Positions 46,009-54,856 of a stretch of 64,000 nt of DNA are shown here, one piece after another; the first letter of the stretch is position 1; every line of letters begins with the position of its first letter. Source of the DNA: Pseudomonas sp. P818 (GTDB lineage Bacteria; Pseudomonadota; Gammaproteobacteria; Pseudomonadales; Pseudomonadaceae); assembly GCF_000418555.1 (NCBI RefSeq), contig NZ_ATKM01000005.1, positions 868,001 through 932,000 on the forward strand, given 5' to 3'. The notes under the pieces were generated by a model. It saw only the letters and a list, made by a program, of their open reading frames with translations. It was not told the origin of the DNA and made no database searches. The position numbers were made by a program, and so were the translations under genes.

Positions 46009-46656
46009 ATGCAAGAAACCCTGCGCATCACCGAGATTTTCTACTCGTTGCAGGGGGAGACGCGTACCGCCGGCTTGCCGACGGTATTCGTGCGCCTGAC
46101 CGGCTGCCCCCTGCGCTGTCAGTACTGTGACACCGCCTACGCCTTCAGCGGCGGCGAGATCGTCACCCTGGACAGCATCCTCGATCAGGTGGCCGCCTAT
46201 CAGCCGCGCTATGTCTGCGTCACCGGCGGCGAGCCGTTGGCCCAGCCCAACTGCATCCCCTTGCTCACGCGTCTGTGCGACGCCGGTTACGAGGTGTCGC
46301 TGGAGACCAGCGGCGCGCTCGATGTCTCGGCCGTAGACCCGCGGGTCAGCAAGGTGCTCGATCTGAAGACGCCCGGTTCGGCCGAGGTGCAGCGCAACCG
46401 TTACGAGAACATCGAGCGGCTGACCGCCAATGACCAGGTCAAGTTCGTCATCTGTTCGCGCGAGGACTACGATTGGGCCGTGTCCAAGCTGATCCAGTAC
46501 AACCTGGCGGCCCGAGCCGGCGAGGTGCTGTTCTCGCCCAGCCACAAGCAGGTCGATTCGCGGGCGCTGGCCGACTGGATAGTGGCGGACAACCTGCCGG
46601 TGCGCCTGCAACTGCAACTGCACAAGATTCTCTGGAACGACGAGCCGGGACACTGA
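46009..46656 (+). CDS. queE: 7-carboxy-7-deazaguanine synthase QueE
   Basis: The 215-residue radical SAM enzyme starts [20 protein letters not shown] and has the cluster-binding CPLRCQYC (CxxxCxxC) and VTGGEPLAQ. It converts 6-carboxy-tetrahydropterin to 7-carboxy-7-deazaguanine in queuosine synthesis. I chose ATG 46009 because family members begin there; the frame is open further upstream. A -10-like TAGAAT precedes at about 45860. It is adjacent to queC, the next pathway step. Confidence 0.96.
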   Translation: MQETLRITEIFYSLQGETRTAGLPTVFVRLTGCPLRCQYCDTAYAFSGGEIVTLDSILDQVAAYQPRYVCVTGGEPLAQPNCIPLLTRLCDAGYEVSLETSGALDVSAVDPRVSKVLDLKTPGSAEVQRNRYENIERLTANDQVKFVICSREDYDWAVSKLIQYNLAARAGEVLFSPSHKQVDSRALADWIVADNLPVRLQLQLHKILWNDEPGH

Positions 46657-46658
46657 TC

Positions 46659-47333
46659 ATGAGCGACAAGAAAGCGGTCATCCTCCTTTCCGGCGGCCTG
46701 GATTCAGCCACCGTGGTGGCCATGGCCAGGGCAGAGGGCTACGCCTGCTACAGCATGAGCTTCGATTACGGGCAGCGTCACCGCGCCGAGCTGCAGGCGG
46801 CCGAGCGCGTCGCCCGGCAACTGGGTGTGGTCGAGCACAAGGTGATCGGCCTGAATCTCAACGGCATCGGTGGCTCGGCACTGACAGACAGCAGCATCGC
46901 GGTTCCGGAAACCCCGGGCGAAGGCATCCCGGTGACCTACGTGCCGGCACGCAACACGGTGTTCCTGTCCCTGGCGCTGGGCTGGGCCGAGGTGCTGGGG
47001 GCGCGCGATATCTTCATCGGCGTCAATGCGGTGGACTACTCGGGCTATCCCGATTGCCGCCCGGAGTTCGTCGAGGCTTTCGAGCGCATGGCCAACCTGG
47101 CGACCAAAGCCGGTGTGGAGGGTGAGGGTTTTGCCATCCGTGCGCCGCTGCAGCAGCTGAGCAAGGGCGAAATCATCCAGGCCGGCATGCGCCTGGGCGT
47201 GGACTATGCGCTGACCGTCTCCTGCTACCAGGCCGACGACGACGGCCGCGCCTGTGGCAAGTGCGACAGCTGCCGCCTGCGCGCGGCAGGTTTCGTCGCC
47301 GCTGGCGTGCCCGATGCCACGCGTTACTTCTGA
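46659..47333 (+). CDS. queC: 7-cyano-7-deazaguanine (preQ0) synthase QueC
   Basis: The 224-residue ATP-dependent enzyme has PP-loop SGGLDSATV near residue 10, [14 protein letters not shown], and the zinc-binding cysteines of [21 protein letters not shown]. It makes preQ0 from the QueE product with ammonia and ATP. It lies 2 bases after queE, so the two form an operon. I could not see a preQ1 riboswitch upstream. Confidence 0.97.
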   Translation: MSDKKAVILLSGGLDSATVVAMARAEGYACYSMSFDYGQRHRAELQAAERVARQLGVVEHKVIGLNLNGIGGSALTDSSIAVPETPGEGIPVTYVPARNTVFLSLALGWAEVLGARDIFIGVNAVDYSGYPDCRPEFVEAFERMANLATKAGVEGEGFAIRAPLQQLSKGEIIQAGMRLGVDYALTVSCYQADDDGRACGKCDSCRLRAAGFVAAGVPDATRYF

Positions 47334-47351
47334 AAAAGTTTTCGCGAAGTG

Positions 47352-47379
47352 TTGATTTCCTGAATTAAATCAGTATCAT
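47352..47379 (+). promoter_or_regulatory. Promoter of tRNA-Lys
   Basis: TTGATT (47352-47357) and TATCAT (47374-47379) are separated by 16 bases. They are followed by a GC-rich discriminator typical of stringently controlled stable RNA genes, 12 bases before the tRNA 5' end. Confidence 0.72.
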
Positions 47380-47391
47380 GCGCCTCGCGTT

Positions 47392-47467
47392 GGGTCGTTA
47401 GCTCAGTTGGTAGAGCAGTTGGCTTTTAACCAATTGGTCGTAGGTTCGAATCCTACACGACCCACCA
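47392..47467 (+). tRNA. tRNA-Lys (anticodon UUU)
   Basis: The 76-nt gene folds as a standard cloverleaf. The acceptor stem is GGGTCGT paired with ACGACCC, with an encoded CCA end. The D-arm is GCTC..GAGC. The anticodon stem/loop is TTGG-CTTTTAA-CCAA, giving UUU at positions 34-36. The T-arm is GTAGGTTCGAATCCTAC. PAO1 also has a tRNA-Lys after queC from memory. It is a common integration site for mobile elements, but no element is inserted here. Confidence 0.97.
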
Positions 47468-47473
47468 GATCGC

Positions 47474-47503
47474 AAAAGCCAGTCGTGAGACTGGCTTTTT
47501 TTT
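47474..47503 (+). terminator. Terminator of tRNA-Lys
   Basis: An 11-bp stem AAAAGCCAGTC/GACTGGCTTTT with a GTGA loop is followed by four more T, 6 bases after the tRNA end. Confidence 0.93.
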
Positions 47504-47603
47504 GCTCTCGGAAAAGCCCTCTGGCCATCTTGCCCCGCCTGTGGCGATGGGCAGGCAGGGGGTATACTCGCAGCTCGCTCAAGAGCGCCGCAGGTTCGAT
47601 GAT

Positions 47604-48662
47604 ATGACGCAGATTTCCGAACGCCTTCTGGTTCAAGCCCACCTCGATGCCAAGCAGCCCAAGCCGCTGACCGCCGAGGAAGAGGCTTTCTATCGCCGCG
47701 AAATCGCCGCCGAGCTGAAGAAGCAGAACGCGGTGCTGGTGGCGCACTATTACTGCGATCCGGTCATCCAGGCCCTGGCCGAGGAAACCGGCGGCTGCGT
47801 TTCCGACTCCCTGGAAATGGCCCGTTTCGGCAACCAGCACCCGGCGCAGACCGTGGTGGTGGCCGGGGTCAAGTTCATGGGCGAGACGGCGAAGATCCTC
47901 AACCCGGAAAAGCGCGTGCTGATGCCGACGCTGGAGGCGACCTGCTCGCTGGATCTGGGTTGCCCGGTGGACGAGTTCTCTGCCTTCTGCGATCAGCATC
48001 CGGAGCGCACCGTGGTAGTGTATGCCAACACCTCGGCGGCGGTGAAGGCGCGTGCCGACTGGGTGGTGACCTCCAGCTGCGCGCTGGAGATCGTCGAGAG
48101 CCTGATGGACAACGGTGAGACCATCATCTGGGCGCCGGACAAGCATCTGGGCAACTACATCCAGCGCGAGACCGGTGCCGACATGCTGCTGTGGGACGGC
48201 GCCTGTATCGTCCACGAGGAGTTCAAGTCCAAGCAGCTGCTGGACATGAAGGCGCTGTACCCCGACGCCGCCATCCTGGTGCACCCGGAATCGCCGCAGA
48301 GCGTGGTGGAGCTGGCCGATGCCGTGGGCTCCACCAGCCAGCTGATCAAGGCGGCGCAGACGCTGCCGAATTCCACCTTCATCGTCGCCACCGACCGCGG
48401 CATCTTCTACAAGATGCAGCAGCTGTGCCCGGACAAGACCTTCATCGAGGCACCGACGGCCGGCAACGGCGCGGCATGCCGCAGCTGCGCGCACTGCCCG
48501 TGGATGGCGATGAACACCCTGGAACGTGTGCTGACCGGCCTGCGTCAGGGCTCCGGTGAGATTCATGTCGACCCGGCGCTGATTCCCAAGGCGATCAAGC
48601 CGCTCAAGCGCATGCTCGATTTCACCCAGGCGGCGCGGATGAAGGTCGCCGGCAACGCCTGA
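47604..48662 (+). CDS. nadA: Quinolinate synthase NadA
   Basis: The 352-residue 4Fe-4S enzyme starts [20 protein letters not shown] and has [18 protein letters not shown], cluster cysteine regions [12 protein letters not shown] and TSSCALEIV, and [13 protein letters not shown]. It condenses iminoaspartate with DHAP to quinolinate for NAD synthesis. A -10-like TATACT is at 47563-47568, 36 bases before the ATG. A terminator follows. Confidence 0.97.
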   Translation: MTQISERLLVQAHLDAKQPKPLTAEEEAFYRREIAAELKKQNAVLVAHYYCDPVIQALAEETGGCVSDSLEMARFGNQHPAQTVVVAGVKFMGETAKILNPEKRVLMPTLEATCSLDLGCPVDEFSAFCDQHPERTVVVYANTSAAVKARADWVVTSSCALEIVESLMDNGETIIWAPDKHLGNYIQRETGADMLLWDGACIVHEEFKSKQLLDMKALYPDAAILVHPESPQSVVELADAVGSTSQLIKAAQTLPNSTFIVATDRGIFYKMQQLCPDKTFIEAPTAGNGAACRSCAHCPWMAMNTLERVLTGLRQGSGEIHVDPALIPKAIKPLKRMLDFTQAARMKVAGNA

Positions 48663-48677
48663 TAGGCATTCAGTAGA

Positions 48678-48705
48678 AAGAAGCCCAGCCAACGCTGGGC
48701 TTCTT
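48678..48705 (+). terminator. Terminator of nadA
   Basis: A 12-bp stem AAGAAGCCCAGC/GCTGGGCTTCTT with a CAAC loop is flanked by T-rich sequence, 16 bases after the nadA stop. Confidence 0.88.
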
Positions 48706-48712
48706 GCTTTGC

Positions 48713-48774
48713 GTAGCCCGGATGCACTCCGGGAATGGCGAGAGGCCAATACCCCTGGATTGCATCCGGGCTAC
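48713..48774. repeat. REP element, GTAGCCCGGATGCA type (copy 1)
   Basis: The arms GTAGCCCGGATGCA (48713-48726) and TGCATCCGGGCTAC (48761-48774) are exact complements around a 34-base centre. A second copy with the same arms is at 61019-61078. Both lie just beyond gene 3' ends, as is usual for this family. Confidence 0.85.
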
Positions 48775-48788
48775 GGCAACTCGTCAGC

Positions 48789-49862
48789 TCAGGTTGCCCA
48801 GTTCTCCGGTTCGTTGACCACATTGAGCAGGGCGCGCAGACGGCCATAGTCGCGACCATTGAAGGCGAAGGCCAGGCGGGTGAGGTCGCACAGTTCCGGT
48901 TCGTCGCGTTCCTGTTCGCAATAGGGTTCTTGGGTAAAACCGCCTTCCTTGCACAAGCCGGCGAAGTCGGCATGCAGTTTGTCCATCGCCGCCTCGTTGA
49001 GCGGATGGTTGAGGCGAATCACGAAGCGATCCTTGAGCCAGCGGCTGGAGTGGAAGTTGCGATAGAACCGGGCGATTTCATCCACTGCTTCTTCGGCGCT
49101 GTAGACCAGGTGCATCAGGTTGAGGTCAGTCTGCAGGATATAGCCGTTGTCACCGAGCTGCCGGCGGATGAAGCCCAGCGCGTCCTCCCAGTAGCTGCCA
49201 CCCGGTTGATCGAGCAGCACCACCGGCACCAACGGGCTCTTGCCGGTCTGGATCAGGGTCAGCACCTCCAGGGCTTCATCAAGGGTGCCGAAACCGCCGG
49301 GACAGAGCACCAGGCCATCGGCTTCCTTGACGAAGAACAGCTTGCGCAGGAAGAAGAAGTGAAAGGACAGCAAGTGGTGGCTGCCGCGCATCGTGGCGTT
49401 GGCGGCCTGCTCGAAGGGCAGGGTGATATTGAAGCCCAGGCTGTTTTCCGTGCCGGCGCCTTCATGAGCCGCCGCCATGATGCCGCCACCGGCTCCCGTG
49501 ACCACCATCAGGTCGCGGTGCGCCAGTAGTGCGCCGAGTTCGCGAGCCTGCCGGTACAGCGGATGATCCACTGGTGTGCGTGCCGAACCGAACACCGTGA
49601 CCTTGCGTCGCCGCTTGAGCTGCTCCAGCACACCGAAGGCATGCTCCATCTCGCGCAGGGTCTGCATCATGATCTTGGCGTCCCAGCGGTTGCGATCAGC
49701 CTGGGCCATATGTATCACGGTGCTGAGCATTTCTCGATACAGCGCGAGATTGGGACTGTTGCTAGGGGCCGCCAGTGCAACCAGTTCGTCTACCTTGGTG
49801 CTCAGGTCGACCTCGCTGGTTTGCACGTGGCGCGACAGATAGTCGTCCGATTCAAAGGGCAT
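48789..49862 (-). CDS. LOG-family protein (TIGR00730-like)
   Basis: The 357-residue protein has the Rossmann-type LOG core with VTVFGSARTP, TGAGGGIMAAAHEGA, and the motif PGGFGTLDEALEVLT. LOG proteins hydrolyse nucleoside 5'-monophosphates to the base, and some release cytokinins. This one belongs to the longer bacterial group with a C-terminal extension (CNxxRF-type) of unclear substrate. It is convergent with nadA across a REP element. Confidence 0.88.
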   Translation of the reverse strand: MPFESDDYLSRHVQTSEVDLSTKVDELVALAAPSNSPNLALYREMLSTVIHMAQADRNRWDAKIMMQTLREMEHAFGVLEQLKRRRKVTVFGSARTPVDHPLYRQARELGALLAHRDLMVVTGAGGGIMAAAHEGAGTENSLGFNITLPFEQAANATMRGSHHLLSFHFFFLRKLFFVKEADGLVLCPGGFGTLDEALEVLTLIQTGKSPLVPVVLLDQPGGSYWEDALGFIRRQLGDNGYILQTDLNLMHLVYSAEEAVDEIARFYRNFHSSRWLKDRFVIRLNHPLNEAAMDKLHADFAGLCKEGGFTQEPYCEQERDEPELCDLTRLAFAFNGRDYGRLRALLNVVNEPENWAT

Positions 49863-49992
49863 GGAAACTCTCCTCTTCTTGGCCGGTGGCAGGCACGTAG
49901 CCCCCAGCTTGGCCGGTTCCCTGATTATGGAGTGTCAGGCAGCTTGCCACAGGGAGTCTGCCGTTTCGTTGCCATCTTTTCGTAAGAGCCGG

Positions 49993-51396
49993 TTACAGGG
50001 CGATCTGCTCGCCGGGTTCGGGAATATTGGCGATCCAGTTCAAGCGTTCGCGCAGGGCCTGCTGCAGGGCCTGCATCTTTTCCAGCTCGCCGTGCACCAG
50101 ATACAGCTCGGGATGATGCTCGAACTGGCTGGCCCAGTGCAGCAGCTGCGACTGCCCGGCGTGTGCGGAGAAACCGCCCAGGGTATGCACCTTGGCTTTC
50201 ACGGCGATGCGCTGGTGCAGCACCTTGACCGTTTCGGCGCCGTCGACGATCAGTCGGCCCAGCGTGCCCTTGGCCTGGAAGCCGGGGAATACCAGGTGGC
50301 AGTTTTCGCGCCAGAGGTTGTGCTTGAAGTGATGGACGATACGCCCGCCGTTGCACATGCCGGCCCCGGCGATGATGATCGCCCCGCTCTTGATCCGGTT
50401 GATCGCCATCGACTCTTCTGCTGTCGGCGTGCAACGCAGGATCGGCAGCCAGTCCTCGACCCGCTTCACGCCCTTGGCGGCCAGGGCGGCGCGGTCCTCG
50501 GCGGCGAACTGATCGTGAAAGCGGCTGTAGATGGCGTTGGCGCGGATCGCCATGGGGCTGTCGAGGAACACGGCCTGCTGGGGCAGACGGCCCTCCTGAT
50601 AGAAGCGGCCAAGGTAATAGATCAGATCCTGGGTGCGGCCGACTGCGAAGGAGGGAATCAACACATTGCCGCCGTCACGATGGGCCTGCTGCAGGATGTC
50701 GGCCAGCTCTTCGAGGGTTTCGTCGCTAGGGCGATGGTCACGGTCGCCGTAGGTTGACTCCATCAGCAGCACATCCGCCTGGTTCAGTTGCGCCGGGGCC
50801 TGCATCAGCGGCGAGCAGGTGTTGCCCAGGTCCCCCGAGAACACCAGATGGCGGTGCAGGTGATGGTCCTCCACCAGCATCTCGACGATGGCCGAGCCGA
50901 GGATATGGCCGGCATTGTGGAAGGTCACCTGCACGCCCTTGGCCACTTCGATCGCTACGCCATAGGCATGCGGACGGCGCTGGCTCAGGGCTTGCTCCGC
51001 GTTGGCGACCGTATACAGCGGCTTGATCGCCGGTTTGCCCTGGCGTGCGCGCCAGCGGTTTTCCCACTCGGCGTCTTTCTCCTGAAGAAAGGCCGAGTCC
51101 AGCAGCATCAGTTCGAGCAGTTCGCAGCTGGCCTCAGTGGCGTGGATAGGGCCGCGATAGCCTTCGGCGACCAGGCGCGGCAGCAGTCCGCTGTGGTCGA
51201 GGTGGGCGTGGGAGATCACCACCGCATCCAGGCTGCGTGGGTCGAAGGGGAAGGTGCTGCGGTTCTGATCCTCCTCTTCGCGGCGCCCCTGGTGCATGCC
51301 GCATTCGAGCAGCACCCTGGCGCCATCGCGGCTCTCCACCAGGTAGCAGGAGCCGGTGACCTGTTGAATCGCACCGAGAAAAGTGAGCAGGGCCAT
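49993..51396 (-). CDS. MBL-fold RNase/nuclease with beta-CASP domain
   Basis: The 467-residue protein has the metallo-beta-lactamase zinc motif ISHAHLDHSG (HxHxDH), a beta-CASP insertion, and an RMMBL C-terminal part (HTLGGFSAHAGQSQLLHW). This is the CPSF73-like/YsbP group of RNA or DNA nucleases. ATG 51396 (MALLTFLGAIQQVTGS) follows AAGGAT; the frame is open upstream but not used. It is divergent from the phosphoketolase-like gene across 124 bases. A similar pairing (PA3614/PA3613) occurs in PAO1 as I recall. Confidence 0.88.
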   Translation of the reverse strand: MALLTFLGAIQQVTGSCYLVESRDGARVLLECGMHQGRREEEDQNRSTFPFDPRSLDAVVISHAHLDHSGLLPRLVAEGYRGPIHATEASCELLELMLLDSAFLQEKDAEWENRWRARQGKPAIKPLYTVANAEQALSQRRPHAYGVAIEVAKGVQVTFHNAGHILGSAIVEMLVEDHHLHRHLVFSGDLGNTCSPLMQAPAQLNQADVLLMESTYGDRDHRPSDETLEELADILQQAHRDGGNVLIPSFAVGRTQDLIYYLGRFYQEGRLPQQAVFLDSPMAIRANAIYSRFHDQFAAEDRAALAAKGVKRVEDWLPILRCTPTAEESMAINRIKSGAIIIAGAGMCNGGRIVHHFKHNLWRENCHLVFPGFQAKGTLGRLIVDGAETVKVLHQRIAVKAKVHTLGGFSAHAGQSQLLHWASQFEHHPELYLVHGELEKMQALQQALRERLNWIANIPEPGEQIAL

Positions 51397-51520
51397 GGTT
51401 CTATCCTTGTTGTGATGATGAGGCGAGTCTGCCGGTTCGAATCGAGGTGGGTCTTGATGCAGGTCAGCCGGTGCCTTGTCCCCTTGCCTAGACTGCAGGC
51501 AAACATTCAGGAGAGCAGCC

Positions 51521-53923
51521 ATGACCCAGCTATTGCCCGACGCCGCCGCCTTGGACCAGCACGCCCAGCAGTATCCCGACTTCGCCCGCTGGCAAGCCGG
51601 GCACGGACCTATCCAGCATAGCCCGCAGACCCGCGCCGCAGTCTTTCGGCTCGCTCATCAACTGGTGCAGGGCGGTTTGCAGCCCGATCTGCCAAGCGTC
51701 TATCGTCTGTTGTGCGCCCTCGATTCGCTGACGGCAGCCGGCCTCTGGCTGGTGGTGCACATGACTTACGCGCAGCGCGTTCGGCTCGATGGCCAGCCGC
51801 TGCAGGCCGCCGACTTCAAGGACGTACCCGAGGGCCATACCGGCGGCGCGCTGAACATGGTGCCGGCCTACGCCGGTTACCTGGCCCTCAATGCCCTGAC
51901 CGCCGAGACGCGTGGCTGGCTGATGGGGCAGGGCCATTGCGTGGCGGCGATCGAAGCGCTGAACCTGTTGACCGGCAACCAGCACCCCGAACAGGCCGTC
52001 CGTTACGCTCGCGACGAGGCGGGCATGAGCCGCCTGGCGGCGGATTTCTACAGCTACGCCCAGGCCGCTGACGGCAGCCCAGGCGTGCCGCTGGGCAGTC
52101 ACGTCAATCCACACACCGCCGGCGGTATCGCCGAGGGCGGTTACCTGGGCTTTGCCGAGCTGCAGTACGCACATCTGCCATTGCCGGGGGAGAAGCTGGT
52201 GGCCTTTCTCTCCGACGGCGCCGCCGAGGAGCAGCGCGGCAGCGACTGGATGCCGCGCTGGTGGCGCGCCGAGGATTGTGGCGTGGCGCTGCCGGTGATG
52301 ATCGCCAATGGCCGGCGTATCGAACAGCGCACCGAGCTGGGCACGCATGAGGGCCTCGAAGGCTTTCGTCAGCACCTGCGCCTGTGCGGCTTCGATCCAC
52401 TGAGTTTCGATGGACGTGATCCGGCGGCCTTCGTCTGCGCCCTGTGGGAGATGGAGCAACGCCTGGCGCATCGCGTCGGCGAACTGAACGACGACATGCT
52501 CGCCTATCCCTTGCCGATGCCCTACGGCATCGCCGAAACCACCAAGGGCTATGGCTTTTTCGGCGCCGGCAGCAACGCCGCGCACAACCTGCCGCTACCG
52601 GCCAGCCCGGCGCGCGACGAGCAGGCGCGCGAGCTGTTCAACCAGCATGCGGCGGCCTTGTGGGTGGAGCCGCAGAAGTTGGCCGATGCCTGTGATCTGT
52701 TCGCCAGTCGCAAGGATCGCGCGCTGGAGCGGGACAACCCGCTGGCCTTGCGCCAGCCGCCGCAGCCCGTGCAACCGCCGCTGCAGTTTCACGATCATGC
52801 CTGCTCGCCGATGAGCGCGCTGGATCGCTATTTCGTCGACCTGGTGCACGCCAACCCGCAACTGCGGCCGCGGGTGGGCAACCCGGACGAACTGGCCAGC
52901 AACCGCCTGGGTGGCATACTGGCGGCGCTCAGGCATCGTGTCAGCCAGCCGGAAAGCGAGCTGGAGTCTGTGCACGGCGCGGTGATCACCGCGCTCAACG
53001 AGGAGGCCGTGGTATCCGCCTGCCTGGCCAACCAGGGCGGGCTCAATCTGGTGGCCAGCTACGAAGCTTTCTGCGTGAAGATGCTCGGCGCCGTTCGTCA
53101 GAGTCTGATCTTCGCCCGCCAGCAGAAGGAGGCAGGGCGTCCGGCCGGCTGGCTGGGCTGGCCGCTGGTGGCCACCTCGCACACCTGGGAGAACGGCAAG
53201 AACCAGCAATCGCACCAGGACACCACCTTCTGCGAGGCGCTGCTGGGCGAGATGCACGACGTGATGCGCGTGTTGCTGCCCGCCGATCATAACTCGCTGC
53301 TGGCCCTGCTGCCGGAGATCTACCAGACGCGTGGTCGGCTGGCCTGCCTGGTGGCGGCCAAGCGTGAACGACCCTGTTTCTTCACGGTCGAACAGGCACA
53401 GCAGCTGGCGCGCGACGGTGCCCTGCAGATCGATGAAGGTGGCGATGGCGAGCCCGTGCTGCTGATCGCCAGTGGCAGCTATCAGCTGAGCGAGATGCGC
53501 CGCGCCGCCGTTCGTCTGAGCGAGAAGGGCGTGGCCTGGCGTCTGATTTACTTGCAGGAACCGGGGCGTTTTCGGGCGCCGCGCGATGCCTGGGAGGCCG
53601 CCAGCGTGGCCAGCGCCGAGCAGCGTGAAGCGCTGTTTCCGGCGGCGTGCCGCCATCGCGTGCTGCTGACGCACATGCGCCCGGAGGTTGCCGCGGGCCA
53701 TCTTTGGCCGCTGCTGGGCGACGCCGCCAGCTGTCGGGCGTTGGGCTACCGCAACCGCGGCGGCACCTTCGACGAGGCCGGCATGCTGTTCGCCAATGGC
53801 TGCAGTTGGGCGCATGTGCTGCAAGGTGTGGCCGAGGTGCTGGGCGTATCGCCCGATGGCTGGTTGAGCGCTGAGGAACGCGCGGCTCTGGCAGGCAGGG
53901 GAGACCCTCGCTGTCTGCGTTGA
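51521..53923 (+). CDS. Divergent phosphoketolase (XFP-family) protein
   Basis: The 800-residue ThDP-type enzyme shows phosphoketolase hallmarks EGHTGGALNMVPAYAGYLA, LPGEKLVAFLSDGAAEEQRG, VATSHTWENGKNQQSHQD and RVLLPADHN. XFP enzymes split xylulose-5-P or fructose-6-P with phosphate to acetyl-P. The N-terminal His-containing loop differs (MGQGHCVAAIEA, not the usual GPGHGxP-like segment), so the reaction may differ; some members are annotated as xylulose-5-P 3-epimerase. CAGGAGAG precedes ATG 51521. No acetate kinase gene is next to it. Confidence 0.82.
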   Translation: MTQLLPDAAALDQHAQQYPDFARWQAGHGPIQHSPQTRAAVFRLAHQLVQGGLQPDLPSVYRLLCALDSLTAAGLWLVVHMTYAQRVRLDGQPLQAADFKDVPEGHTGGALNMVPAYAGYLALNALTAETRGWLMGQGHCVAAIEALNLLTGNQHPEQAVRYARDEAGMSRLAADFYSYAQAADGSPGVPLGSHVNPHTAGGIAEGGYLGFAELQYAHLPLPGEKLVAFLSDGAAEEQRGSDWMPRWWRAEDCGVALPVMIANGRRIEQRTELGTHEGLEGFRQHLRLCGFDPLSFDGRDPAAFVCALWEMEQRLAHRVGELNDDMLAYPLPMPYGIAETTKGYGFFGAGSNAAHNLPLPASPARDEQARELFNQHAAALWVEPQKLADACDLFASRKDRALERDNPLALRQPPQPVQPPLQFHDHACSPMSALDRYFVDLVHANPQLRPRVGNPDELASNRLGGILAALRHRVSQPESELESVHGAVITALNEEAVVSACLANQGGLNLVASYEAFCVKMLGAVRQSLIFARQQKEAGRPAGWLGWPLVATSHTWENGKNQQSHQDTTFCEALLGEMHDVMRVLLPADHNSLLALLPEIYQTRGRLACLVAAKRERPCFFTVEQAQQLARDGALQIDEGGDGEPVLLIASGSYQLSEMRRAAVRLSEKGVAWRLIYLQEPGRFRAPRDAWEAASVASAEQREALFPAACRHRVLLTHMRPEVAAGHLWPLLGDAASCRALGYRNRGGTFDEAGMLFANGCSWAHVLQGVAEVLGVSPDGWLSAEERAALAGRGDPRCLR

Positions 53924-53960
53924 GCCCACGAAGTGGAGCAACGGGAAGGGAGGGGCAGGT

Positions 53961-54155
53961 ATGCCCAGATTGACGCTGGAGATAAACACGGAGCTGTACC
54001 GCATGCTGCAACAGGCTGCGCGTACCAATCACATGAGCATCGAGGACGAGTGCCTGCGCCGCCTGGAGGGCGGCGCGCGGCGCTCACGTTACATGGAGGC
54101 ACTGCTCGCCGAGCTGCGCGCCGATGAGGCACAGCGGCGAGCCGGAAGAGGCTGA
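53961..54155 (+). CDS. Small ribbon-helix-helix (Arc-like) protein
   Basis: The 64-residue protein has a beta strand MPRLTLEINTELYRML followed by two helices (QQAARTNHMSIEDECLRRLE), the Arc/MetJ-type RHH pattern, and an Arg-rich tail. It is probably a DNA-binding dimer. It starts 37 bases after the phosphoketolase-like gene on the same strand and may regulate that locus. No toxin partner lies downstream, so a toxin-antitoxin pair is unlikely. Confidence 0.72.
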   Translation: MPRLTLEINTELYRMLQQAARTNHMSIEDECLRRLEGGARRSRYMEALLAELRADEAQRRAGRG

Positions 54156-54168
54156 GTTTTCGCCTGCT

Positions 54169-54570
54169 TCAGAGACCGCAGTCGCTCTTGTCGAACACCT
54201 CGACGGTCACAGGGCGGTTGCTGCGGTACTCGCTGAACTGATAACGCAGCTGGGCGCCCTGCGCCAGCAGGCTGCGATAGCCAGGGTTGCGGCAGACGCT
54301 TGCCGCCAGTTGCGTGCGCACGGTGTCCGGGTTGCCGCGCATCTTCGCGGCATGCGCTTCACGCACGCTGAGATGATTGATCAGCGTGTGACCTTCCACG
54401 GTGTAGCCCTGATCGAGAATGTCCTCGTTGATCGCTCGCGGCGTGCCTTCGCTGCTTTGCCGGGCGACCTGCTCCAGGGTACGAGTCAGTTCCATCTCCT
54501 TCAGCGATGCTGCCTGAGCAGTGGTAAATGTCAGGCTGAGAGCAAGAGCGGGGAGCATGTAACGCAGCAT
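54169..54570 (-). CDS. Secreted PA3611-like protein (quorum-sensing-regulated virulence factor family)
   Basis: The 133-residue protein has signal peptide MLRYMLPALALSLTFTTAQA, then an alpha/beta domain with two Cys (SVCRNPGYR and KSDCGL) that could form a disulfide. The family name comes from P. aeruginosa PA3611, whose structure is known as I recall. The role is not defined by sequence. It is convergent with the RHH gene, 13 bases apart. Confidence 0.72.
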   Translation of the reverse strand: MLRYMLPALALSLTFTTAQAASLKEMELTRTLEQVARQSSEGTPRAINEDILDQGYTVEGHTLINHLSVREAHAAKMRGNPDTVRTQLAASVCRNPGYRSLLAQGAQLRYQFSEYRSNRPVTVEVFDKSDCGL

Positions 54571-54856
54571 GGGGTGTAACTCCTGAAAGCGTGGACGAGG
54601 GTTGGACAGGACCCTGGGGATAATGTTCGCAGTAATGGCCTTTTGCCTGCGTGAAACAAAGTGTTACCGATAGAGACATGCTGGCCGTTGGCTGCCATCC
54701 GTCACCACGACCAAAGGCCGGGGATCGTTGAACAAACCTGCACGTCACACAGTTTGAGCCGCTGCAGTCGGACGTTGCCAGCACAGACCTGCCTGAAGTC
54801 TGTCGCGGGTGTTGAGAAGACTGCGCGGTGTTCAAGCAGCGTGCAGGAGAATAACA

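Noticed and set aside
47392..47600. Integrated element at tRNA-Lys
   Set aside because: No integrase, attachment repeat or composition change follows; the terminator and nadA lie immediately downstream.
53961..54570. Toxin-antitoxin pair (RHH protein with the adjacent 133-residue gene)
   Set aside because: The neighbour is on the opposite strand, has a secretion signal and resembles PA3611, not a toxin.
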